From Isoetes taiwanensis (taxonomy: Eukaryota; Streptophyta; Lycopodiopsida; Isoetales; Isoetaceae), in assembly GCA_021234155.1 (NCBI GenBank), contig JAJEKV010000057.1, positions 9,277,564-9,341,563 on the forward strand: a DNA stretch of 64,000 nucleotides. Reading direction: 5' to 3'. The notes under the pieces are model-generated. The model searched no databases. It worked only from the letters and a program-made list of their open reading frames with translations, and was not told the origin of the DNA. Positions 43,755-55,700 of this stretch are shown here, piece by piece. The position numbers and the translations under genes were made by a program. How positions within the stretch are numbered: position 1 is the first letter of the stretch; each line of letters opens with the position of its first letter.

Positions 43755-46700
43755 ATGATTCCTATACAGAATTTTGAGCAGCATGCTCGGAAGTTCTTGG
43801 AGCCGGATTTGTGTATCCTTGAAGCTCTTAACAGCTTTATTTGCTTGATTCCTGTTTGGCAGCAGTTTGTCTGATTGTTTATAGAGAAACTCACACATTT
43901 AATATGCTTGCCATTGTTTGTTTTCAATTTATAACACGAATTCTTTTTTCTTAACGAGATTGCACAGCAATGCAACAGAGACATCAATTGGCTACTGAAG
44001 TACGTGACAGTATTGAGATAGTGCACACAGCGGAGTATCTCAATTTTCTTAAAAGCTACTTCCGAGTGTTTCAGAATCTTCTCACACACCTTACAAAGCC
44101 TCAGACCTCTGATACCATAGAACACAAGCTCCGTTACGTGGTCATAGAGATACTTAATAGGCTACCTCACAGCGAGGTTATCAGACCATTTGTGAACGAT
44201 CTGTTAAAGCTGTCTATGCATGTTCTGGCATGTGATAACGAGGAAAATGGCCTTATCTGTTTGCGGATCATTTTTGATCTTCATAAAAACTTTAGACCGA
44301 CACTTGAACCAGAAGTGCAGACATTTTTGGATTTTGTATGTAAGGTATTGTAACTTGTGATGCTTAATACTAACTTGAAAGTCCCATCATTGTGACATTC
44401 AATTCTAACCTTTTCTTCTTATTTACCGGGTACTGCAGATATATCAAAATTTTAAAGCTGCTGTCAGCTACTTTTTTGACGATGCAAACATGTCAGATGC
44501 ACAGATACCTACTGCTTCTCAGCACAGTCTGGGCTTCTTGGGTTCTCAAAGACCAACTGGAGGTCCAATATCTGGGCCATTAAATTTAAGCACCCGCTCC
44601 TTCAAAGTTGTGACAGAGTGTCCGTTAATTGTGATGTTTCTGTTTCAATTATATCCACGTTATGTACAGACAAATATTCCTATATTGTTACCCCTGATGG
44701 TGAATGCCATATCTATTCCTGGTCCCCAGCAAGTGCCACCACACTTAAAAAATCACTTTGCTGATCTTAAAGGGGCACAAGTAAAGGTTGGATACATTTT
44801 AGCTATCACTTTTTCCATTAAGTTCGTATTTTTTTTAAACTTTTCTTGACCTTTTTCCAGACCGTGTCTTTCCTGACATATCTGCTGAAAAGCTTTGCGG
44901 ATTTTATACGTCCCCACGAGGAGAGTATTTCAAAAAGCATTGTTAATCTTTTAGTCAGCTGTCCGGATTCTGTTACAATACGGAAGGTTACTCAACTTAC
45001 TTTGTTTCCAATTTTAGTTATCTCTTTTAAATAAATGGATTACATGTTATCGAAAGCCAAATTCGTTGAGTATTATTTGTTGTAACTTCAGACTCATTTG
45101 AAATACAAATAAATATTTATCATACATTTGCCATAAGCCTTAAGCCTTTAGGAAGATTGTTAGTAAATGTCCTTTCCTAAGTCATCCATTTTTTTTAAGA
45201 TCACGGAATTTCTTTGGCACAATCGATATAAGTTTTCTTTTATTGGTTACTTTTGCACATGTTTTGGACTTATATGAATTGTTCCCTTGGCAGGAACTTC
45301 TGGTTGCTACTAGACATGTTCTTGCGACAGACTTCCAACGCGGGTTCTTTCCATTGATAGACACATTACTGGAAGAAAGGTACACATTTTTCTCTTGTTT
45401 TGCAAGTTTCAAACGACTTAGAGTACAGAGATGGTATTCACAGCTGTGAGTTCGAATTATTAGTGTACTTGTAGGGACAGGGCGAGCATGCTATGAAACA
45501 TTGCGCCCATTAGCATATAGCTTGCTTGCTGAGTTGATACATCACGTGCGCCTGGAACTCTCTCTCCCACAGGTAATATGAAAATTTTACAACTTCATAA
45601 CTATAGACTGGTTTGGGAAGGTGAATGCACAAGAATTTATTATTGCCAGCTATTTTAAATTCGAATTTATCTGTTGTATTTTTCCTTTTCTGGGAGGTAT
45701 TTATTTTATTCCATTTCTAGGGAGTAGTCATCTTGTGATAGTTTTTTCTTCCTAATTTGTTCAATGCTTTTCTACGTATTTTTACCCGGTGCTTTCTGTT
45801 TTGTTTCTGTTATCATAGCTATCTCGTATTGTCTACTTATTTTCGAGGAATGTACACGATTCATCCTTGCCACTCAATGTGCAAACAACTTGTGTTCGGC
45901 TGATGTTGAATTTGGTAAGTTCTTAAAGGATCTTAGATCAAAGGAGATTTTGGTTGTTTTGACAATTTCATGCATAACAGGTGGAGACTATTTTCAGTCG
46001 ACGCGTTGATCATTCCAGCAAAGAAGAAGGACGGGCGTTGCTGGTATGGCAATTCTCTTTCTTATTTTTTAGTAGGTTAAGCTTATGAAGCTCAGGGTGT
46101 ATAACAGGGGCGCATATTGGATGCATTTGTGAGCAAGTTTGGGACGCTGAAGCACTGCATTCCTCAAGTAATGAAATAGCTTATTTGATATAGCTGCTTT
46201 AGCCTAAGCTGATTCTTTTTTATTTTTGAAGCTACTTATGGAAACCGACTTGGAGGACGGGAAGGAACGTCCAAGCTTGAGATCAAGACTGGAGCTGCCA
46301 GTTCAGGTAAGGCTGGCCAATTTTTGTTCCCCAAAAAGTTGCATTTGGCTAAGTTGTCCGGTTCAGTAGTTGATTTGCCTGTTCTAAGTTGCTGTTCCAG
46401 TTCCAGCCTGGGATAATAAGGTAAACTTGTCTCAGTTCATTTCTGATACCTCACTGGTAGAAAGTTTACAGGATGAGAATACCTGATTTCTCGTCTACCT
46501 TGAGTTTACCCTGCTGCTTGGTGACCGAATCAGAGTGATGCATTGCAATGTTTTTTGGCATGTTGCTGCAAGTACTCCTAAAGAGGAAGAATATTTGAAG
46601 CCTGTCCTAATTGAGAACAGTCATTCCTCGTATCAACTGCTCAAATTTGTGTTTTATATAAACATACCACTATGTCAAGTTGTAGGAGAGTGTCTTTCAG

Positions 46701-49700
46701 ATTGTCATTTTCTAGTTGGGCAATGGAGGCATGCTTTTTACTGTTTGAAGAGGGAAATTGGAAAATCTTTCCCCAGGTGAAAGAAGAAAGAATGGATAAA
46801 GAGAAGATATATTGACATGTGCTAAAGGCCTACATCAACATGCACCAAGGGCCTGTAGGTTCTATGAGAACAAGTACATACACATTAACATGCACCAAGG
46901 GCCTGTAGGGTCTACAAGAACAAGTACATACAGCAATAGAAAACCCGTGCATGGATTTCTTAGAAAAACTCTTACCGCAAGAAGAACCATCAGAGGGTGT
47001 TCAACTTGGTGGAGGTGTCCACTTGTCGCTGTAAATTAAGACCCAAAGTTGGCATTAGACCTATTTTATTCTCTGTCAAGCCTCCCCTTTTGAAAGGACT
47101 TTATGCTGTTCAACTGTTTTTAGCTCTTTTAGAAACTCTGTTATTAATGTAAGCTCTCTACTTTGCAGGCAGCGCTGAACTTACAAGCACCTCCAGAGCA
47201 TGCTAAAGAAGTCAGTGATTGCAAACAGTTAATAAAAACACTAATCATGGGTATGTACATGAAATCGGTTAATTGTCAAAATTTTAGAACAAAACGTTTA
47301 ACAGTATGGTCTTTGATCATAATTATCCTAGGTATGAGGACATTGGTATGGAGTATCACCCATTTTAATACACAAGTACAGGGTGCACAACCTCCTGGTG
47401 CTGGAAGCCCAAGCGGTCCTAAGGGAATGAGAGAGGAGGAGGTTTGTAGGGAATAGTTAGTGATCAATATGTTTCTAATGCTTTATAACAAAATAGACGC
47501 CAAAAGTCAATGCTGTTGGCGAAATAAATGTTTTCTAATATGCGTTTGTGGCACATGTTTCTTCGAGAAATCCTCAACATTTACTTTCCGTATAGTATTA
47601 AGTGAGATGTTTTATGTTAGTCATACTATCCTAACACCTTACTTAAAATTAGCAATGTGTTATTGTTTACATAATACCTCTTAGTTATCTCTCATGATTT
47701 ATATGTATGGCAATACAATATGAGCCATTATATAAAATAGATCATCCAAAATTGGAACAGTTCCTTTCTCAGAGGTCCTGCCTCTTGCATTCAGAAAAGT
47801 GTTATTGGCAACTTTCACTTTGTCTTGTTTGGTTTTGAAACTCGTTTCGTGTCTTAATTGATGCAGTGTTTTTTTGCTTATGACTAAACCATTTGCCAAA
47901 TTGTTATGGTTAGGTGCGTCTGGCAGCAGGGATTTTGAAAAGTGGAGTATACTGCTTGGCTATATTCAAAGATAAAGACGAAGAAAAGGAAATGCTCACA
48001 CATTTTTCATCTGTTTTTCCTGTGATGGAATATCGTAACCTTATGGATATGTTTTCTACATGCATGCCTCACCTTTTTGAGCGCATGCTTGAGGAAAACC
48101 AGCTGGTCCAGATCTTGTCAACGTTATTGCAGAATCAAAAAGTTACCCGATACGTCGCAGATGTCCTGGTTCACTTTCTTATGGGCAAACTTGATGTTCT
48201 GAAGCAGCCAGATTCATCTGCTTCAAAGCTTGTTTTACATCTTTTCCGTCTTCTATTTACCGCTGTTGCAAAGTTCCCTGCAGATTGTGAACGAGTACTC
48301 CAACCACATGTGTTGACCCTTATGGATGTCTGCATGAAAAATGCCACAGAGATCGACAAGCCCCTCGGTTACATGCAGCTTCTTCGAACTATGTTCCGTT
48401 CATTATCTGGGGGTAAATTTGAGCTTCTGTTTAGAGAGTTTGTGAACACTTTGCAACAATGTTTGAACATTTTGTTGGCAATGCTGGACTGCCCTACGGG
48501 ACTTGATATGACAGATTTGATAGTTGAACTCTGCTTGACTATGCCAGCAAGATTAAGTTCGCTTTTGCCCCATCTTCCTCGTCTAATGAAGCCACTTGTT
48601 TTGTCTTTGAAGGGAAATGATGATCTTGTAGCAATTGGCTTGAGGACATTAGAATACTGGATTGATAGTCTGAATCCAGAGTTCCTGGAGCCAAGTATGG
48701 CCAATTCACTCTCAGATTTAACACTAACACTTTGGTCGCACCTTCGGCCCAAACCCTACGTTTGGGGTTCCAAAGCGTTGCAATTGCTTGGGAAGTTGGG
48801 TGGCAGAAATCGAAGGTTCCTGAAAGAACCTCTTGCACTGGAATGCAAGGAGAACCCTGAACATGGTTTCCGCTTGATACTGACATTTGAGCCAACTACT
48901 TCATTTTTGGTACCCTTAGACCGGTGCATCTATCTGGCCAGGGCAGCTGTTTTACAGTGTCACTCTGGAATGGATGCCTTCTATAGAAAGCATGCTTTGA
49001 GATTCCTACGAGTGTGTTTATCGTCTGTATTGAATTTGAAAGGAAATATAGGAGAAGATGGTGTATCTCCTGGGCAGTTGAGTACGACGTTGATAACATC
49101 CGTTGATCCCTCAAGGCGTCGTGCAGAGATCCCCAATATGAAGGTAATTCTTGTGGCTTTTGCTGATAATTTAAACAGTTGATTTGCTCAATATTAGGGA
49201 CACGCGAATGAGAGGCTCTTTTCCTTCTGACAGGTTGATTTAGGTGTGAAAACAAAAACCCAACTTATGGCAGAGAGGAGTTTATTTAAGGTTCTACTAA
49301 CTACAGTCATAGCTGCGAGTGCAGAAGCTGAGTTGCAAGATCCAAAAGATGAATTTATATTTAATGTATGTAGACATTTTGCAATGCTTTTCCATGTCGA
49401 TTCATCTTCTGGAAAACCCCCAGCCCCAACTTCTACAACAATTCAAGGTGGTTCAGGTTCCAAAGCTCGCGGCCATTCTAATGCTACCTTGAAAGAACTG
49501 GACCCTATTATTTTTCTAGATGCTTTAGTGGCTGTACTAGCAGATGAAAATCGAGGTCATGCAAGAGCTGCTCTTCAATGCCTTAACACTTTCGCGGAAA
49601 CGCTTTTGCTTCTTGCTCGGTCAAAGCATACAGGGATACTTACACCTCGAGGTGTAAGCACTCCAGGAACTCCCATGATGGTTTCTAGTCCCTCAATGAA

Positions 49701-52700
49701 CCCTGTATATTCACCACCCCCGGGTGTAAGAGTTCCAGTTTTTGAGCACCTTCTTCCTCGTCTGTTGCATTGTTGTTATGGTACTACGTGGCAGGCACAA
49801 ATGGGCGGGGTTATGGGACTTGGTGCCTTGGTTGGTAAGGTTACTGTGGACACCTTATGCATGTTCCAGGTACAAGCTGTACGGGCGTTAGTGTACGTGC
49901 TCAAACGGCTTCCACAGCATGCAACAAAGGAACAGGAAGAAGTGAGTCAAGTACTGACTCAAGTGTTGCGTGTTGTCAATAATGTGGATGAGGCAAACAA
50001 TGAGCCAAGAAGGCAGAGTTTTCAAGGCGTTGTGGAAGTGCTCGCTGCAGAGCTGTTCAATTCAAATGCTACACATATTGTTAGGAAAAATGTGCAATCG
50101 TGTCTTGCATTGTTGGCAAGTAGGACTGGAAGTGAAGTCAGTGAGCTATTGGAGCCACTTCACCAACCTTTGTTGCAGCCTCTGGTCATGCGTCCTCTCA
50201 GAATGAAACACGTTGAGCAACAGGTATACATATCTTTATTATCATGATTTAGATTGAGTGCCACTACTCTAATATCTCAGTGTTTGTCCATGAATGATTA
50301 ACTTGAGATTCTATGGCATTATCTATGGAGTTCTGGTTTGCTGAGCTATCTCAAATTCACAATTTGCTTCTAATTGTCAGATAGGTACAGTCATGGCACT
50401 CAACTTCTGCCTTGCGTTACGCCCACCATTACTACGTATGACTCCAGAATTGGTGGGCCTTTTACAAGAATCTCTCCAGTTAGCTGAAGCAGATGAAGCT
50501 ATATTGGCTGGAAAGTTTATGACTCCAAAAATGGCCACTAATTTAACCCGCCTTCGTACGGTGTGCATTGAGCTATTATGTACAGCAATGGCATGGGCAG
50601 AATTTAGGACCCAAAATCATACAGAGCTGCGGAATCGTGTGATTTCAATGTTTTTCAAATCTTTAACTTGCCGTACACCAGAGATTGTTGCTGTTGCAAA
50701 GGAAGGCTTGCGTCAGGTGAGTATGCACATTTTTTTCTCTTCTTTTGTAGTCAATCTCTAGCTGCAATTATAACTTTCTTTGGTGGTGCCTTTATATGTT
50801 TTACTGCATGAAACCTTTGATACTAACATTTATGAAATGTTGCAGGTGGTCCAACAACAAAAGTTACCAAAGGAGCTTCTCCAAAGTAGCCTTAGACCAA
50901 TACTTGTCAACTTGGCTACATACAAAAACTTAAATATACCCCTGTTACAGGGTCTTGCAAGGTTGCTGGAGCTTCTTTCTAACTGGTTCAACGTAACATT
51001 GGGTGGAAAGCTGTTGGAACATTTAAGAAAGTGGCTAGAACCTGAAAAGCTTGCTGCATCTGCAAAGGCTTGGAAACCTGGCGAGGAGCCCAAAATTGCT
51101 GCAGGTTTGACCTCATTGTATACTGAGTTGTGATAGTATCTCTGTAATTCTATGGGTGATGTGACTGGCTGTTTTCTGATAATGTTCTTATTTATGCATT
51201 ACAGCAATCATAGAGCTCTTCCATCTTCTTCCTCCTGCAGCCGGGAAGTTTCTGGATGATCTTGTTACTTTGACAATACAGATTGAAGCTGCCCTTCCTC
51301 AAGGGCAGGTTTATAGTGAACTAAACAGCCCATATCGTCCACCGCTGACAAAATTTTTAAATCGTTATGCGACAGAAGCTGTGGATTATTTTCTTGCTCG
51401 ACTGGCACAACCGAGCTACTTTTGCAGGTATTGCTCTGTATTTTTCGTTCATGCACCCTCATAGACCTATATAGTAGGTTAATCGAATCTTTCTTTCGTA
51501 GGATCCCAAAACTGTATTTTCTGTACGAATAAGGACAAAATTGGTCATATAGAAACATTATTCACTACATGGAAGAATTCAAGTTATCATTTCTATTTTG
51601 GCTATTTGGGTATTCAATAAAATGGGCTTCTTTTGGACAGCCTTCCTACTGTTTTCCGGCTCCAAACCTTCTTTCTGAAATGTCAGCACATGAAGACGGT
51701 ATTTAGAAGGTTTTGATAGGGACAACCTTTAAGGAATGGTCCACGGATGAGAGCTCTAGAGGGATGGTTTTTAGATATATCCACTGATGGTTTCCATAGG
51801 AACCTGCCTCAATATAATCTTTAGCTTAGTGATTCGTGGTGTTCTTGCTTAGTGGCTGAAGTTCAGCCATTGCACAAGCATGAAGACTGCGTCAACTATG
51901 CAACCTAGGTATAAGGGTCTTTTTTTTCTGAGTATCTCATGGGATAAGGGAAGGTTGTATTATCCCTTGTTAAACTCAACCATATCTCAGCAGCTGATGA
52001 GGCTTTTATAAACACAAAGGGAGATGATCTCCCACCAGGAGGATTACATTAAACACTTGTTGGCCATTGCTGTTTGAGTATTGGTATTTTGGCATCTGAA
52101 CATGATTCCTTATTGTTTTACAGGTTTATGGACATTATAAGATCAGATGATGGACAACCTCTTCGTGAAGAATTGGCCAAGTCACCTGGGAAAATCATAT
52201 CTGCAGCATTTCCACATGCACAAGGACAAGGAATTGACGATTCAGGAGCTTCCACAGGTATGCCCATGAAGACAGAATTGGAAGGATACATGGGTGGTAT
52301 GCCCGTTAAGAATGAGCTTGAAGGATACATGGCAATACAAGCTGCCGGTGGGAATAACCTGCAAGCATCTGAAGCGCAATTTCAAGGAATTGCACTTATA
52401 TCATCCCTTGTGAAGTTAATGCCAGATTGGCTTTATGCAAATCGCGCTGTCTTTGATGTCCTTGTCTGCTTGTGGAAGTCGCCAGGACGGCAAACCCGTA
52501 TTCGCAATGAACAAAGCCTTACATTGATTCAGGTAGTGCATTTATTGGATACTTGTTTATTAGACGCTCTGATGCTAAAGTCATGTCAACTGTTTTTATT
52601 GTTGAGTAAACACTAATATAAGTGAGGGTATGGGGTTTAAGATATTTTCATTGTCTAGCTGGAAGTATTTCACATTTTGGCCTTTAAAAAACTTTTGTGG

Positions 52701-55700
52701 AGGCTAACTTACCTGGAGATAGTATTGTTGTTGAATAAATTGGAAGTGATATTGTGGTCTCCAATGGGGCTTACAATATTCGAATAAGGCCTTGCATTAT
52801 GCAGCTAGAGCGTGACGGTTGATTTATTAGTTTCATTGATGTTGAAACAGTTTGTGGAGCTTGAAGATGCTAATTGTTGTGGAAATTTTGCTGACAGGTT
52901 AAGGAAAGTAAAAGATTGATAAAGTGTTTCTTAAACTACATCAGGCACGATAAAAATGAGGTTGATGTGCTTTTTGAAATGCTTTCAATATTTCTGGTGC
53001 GTACAAGAATCGATTATACATTTTTAAAGGAGTTCTTTATGTTTGAGGTATGATATTTTCTACCTATGAAATGTATGAGTGTGCAGATATAGGTACATTA
53101 TTTTAGCAGTTTTGTGTCACTATGTATACTTACCCTGGTTTTTCGTCCAGGTGGGTGAAGGTTATGCGCCACATGAAAAGAAAACCGTACTCCTACGTTT
53201 TCTTGAGCTTTTTCAGTCAAAGTTACTGTCACAAGAATTGCTTGTGGTTGCAATGCAAATGCTTGTCCTTCCCATGCTTTCTCACGCTTTCCAGAATAAT
53301 CAAAGTTGGGATGTAGTTGATTCGTCCATCATAAAAACGATTGTTGAGAAGCTGCTTGATCCACCTGAAGAAGTATGTCTGCTTTTCAAGTTCTTCAATT
53401 TTCATAGTTACAAGCAAGAATGGAGCTAATTATGCAATTTTGTGACTTTTTTGTCTATGTAGGTAAGTGCTGAGTATGATGAACCACTTCGAATAGAGTT
53501 GTTGCAGCTGGCTACACTTCTCCTTAAGCATTTACCACAGGATCTGGTGCAACATCGGAAAGAACTCATTAAGTTTGGTTGGAACCACCTGAAACGTGAG
53601 GACAGTGCCAGTAAGCAGTGGGCATTTGTGAACGTATGTCGGTTCTTAGATGCCTATCAGGCCCCAGAAAAGATAATTCTCCAGGTATGTGAGCCTTGAT
53701 TGATTTTCTTGGATCATTAGTTTGGTTGAAATCTGTTATTTCATATGTTGACATGCCATTGCAAATTAAGTTAGTGTCTTGGATAACTGTCTTCAGGTAT
53801 TTGTCGCTCTTTTGCGGACTTGCCAACCGGAGAATAGAGTCCTGGCAAAGCAGGCATTGGACATTCTTATGCCTGCCCTTCCACGCAGACTCCCACCGGG
53901 AGATGCAAAGATACCAATTTGGATAAGATACACCAAAAAGATATTGGTTGAAGAAGGCCATTCTGTGCCCAATTTGATCCATATATTTCAATTGCTTGTT
54001 CGTCACTCTGATCTTTTTTACGCTTGTCGTGCACAATTTGTTCCACAAATGGTCAACGCCCTCAGTCGTTTGGGCCTTCCACAAAACACTCCCGCAGAGA
54101 ATAGAAGGCTTGCCATTGATCTTGCAGGATTAGTGGTATCATGGGAGAAACGTCGCCAATTGGAAGCAAAACTTGGTACTGAAGCAGATGGTCCAACTGG
54201 AGGTGTAGAATCTGAGATTGGTTCAAAACGCTCAGGTGATATAGCTGAAGACCCTACCAAAAGGATGAAGGCAGAAAATGGGATGGGCAACATGGCTGTG
54301 ATGTCGCCAGGTCTTGGTTCAGGTGCATCTGCTATACCCAACATTGGCACTCCTGGTTCCATCGGGCAGGCTGATGAAGAGTTTAAACCAAATGCTGCTA
54401 TGGAGGAAATGATAATTAATTTTCTAATAAAGGTATTATTTTGTTAACTGTACAACTGTTTTAAGTAGTATTTTGGGCCACATTCTGTGGGAGACTCATC
54501 ATTCATAAGCATGAGTAAAACAAAGCTTGATCATTTTGTGAAATTACATTCATGGATATCAATAAGCCCACCTTGGAAAGGGGAGGAGGGGCTTTGGTTA
54601 TGCATAGCTGGGGTTTGGGATGATATAAAAAAATAGATATTATGGTCTAGTCTTCTCATGAAGGACTTTTGCAGGTAGCACTTGTAACGGAGCCAAAAGA
54701 TAAAGAAATGGCGGCTATGTATAAACAGGCAGTCGATCTTCTTACGCAAGCCCTTGATGTGTGGCCAACTGCAAATATCAAGTTTAATTACTTAGAAAAG
54801 CTTTTGAATACATTACAACCATCGGGTCAAAATAAGGATCCATCAACGGCTCTTGTACAAGGGTTGGATGTGATGAATAAGGTTTTAGAAAAGCAGCCGC
54901 ATTTATTTGTGCGTAACAATATCCAGCAAATAGTTCAAGTAAGTGCTTTGTGCAAAACTGTGTACAATGTTTTCTGCCTCTTTGTGCACGGATGTATGTT
55001 GCTTATAGATAGGCAAAAAGAGATAAGGAAGATATTTGTTTGAGTCAGATTTTATCCATGAAGCTTGTAATGTCTAATACATATATTCTGTTGTTGTTAG
55101 GTTCTGGAGCCTTCTTTCAACAGCAAGCTCACAGATATTGGGAAGTCAATATGTAACCTTCTAAGAATGGTTTTTGATGCATTTCCTGTGGATTCTGCAA
55201 GTAATTCACAGGATATAAAATTACTGCATCAAAAGGTTGAAGAGCTTCTGCAAAAGCACCTTGTAGCCGTTACTTTGACACCGACTTCTGTTACAGCAGC
55301 TCCAGAGCCGCGAGCTGCAAATGTTACAATTTCCTTTTTGTTGGCTGTGCTTGATACCTTGACGGAGGTGAACAAGCCATACCTCGACAGATTCATGCCA
55401 CCCTTAGTCCGTGTATTTCAAAGGATAGCACGTGACATGACAAGCACAACTGGTGCGCTTGCTCGGCAGGTAGCTTTTGAACTTGTTTTGTTCTTTTTGT
55501 TACATTTTTATATGCATGCCTTTCTGGGTTCTTAAATTAGTAAAATTTGCTCTGTAGGGTCACAGGCTTGACCAGGAATCTGCAGCAAATGCTGCGCGAT
55601 TGGTCGGGGACCTGAATTTGGTGATTGGCAACGTGAAAGCTCTCCTTAAGCTTATAAGTGGTAGGGTTTTGATGATAACTGAATGCAAACGCTTATTAGG

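Larger units (their letters stand above)
30044..44795 (+). repeat. Tandem array unit 3, continuous with the intact Tra1 gene
   Basis: This unit starts with the same sequence as units 1 and 2 and contains the leading segment, the transposase pseudogene with nested gypsy element, the divergent promoter region and uninterrupted Tra1 exons 1-3. Homology with units 1 and 2 stops at GGTTGGATAC (44795), ten bases into Tra1 intron 3. Beyond it the gene continues normally, whereas units 1 and 2 switch to LINE sequence. Confidence 0.93.

Noticed and set aside
46401-46420. Possible 20-base microexon between AG and GT in Tra1 intron 10
   Set aside because: It would shift the frame; exons 10 and 11 join in phase without it and read PVQ-AALNLQ as one continuous segment.
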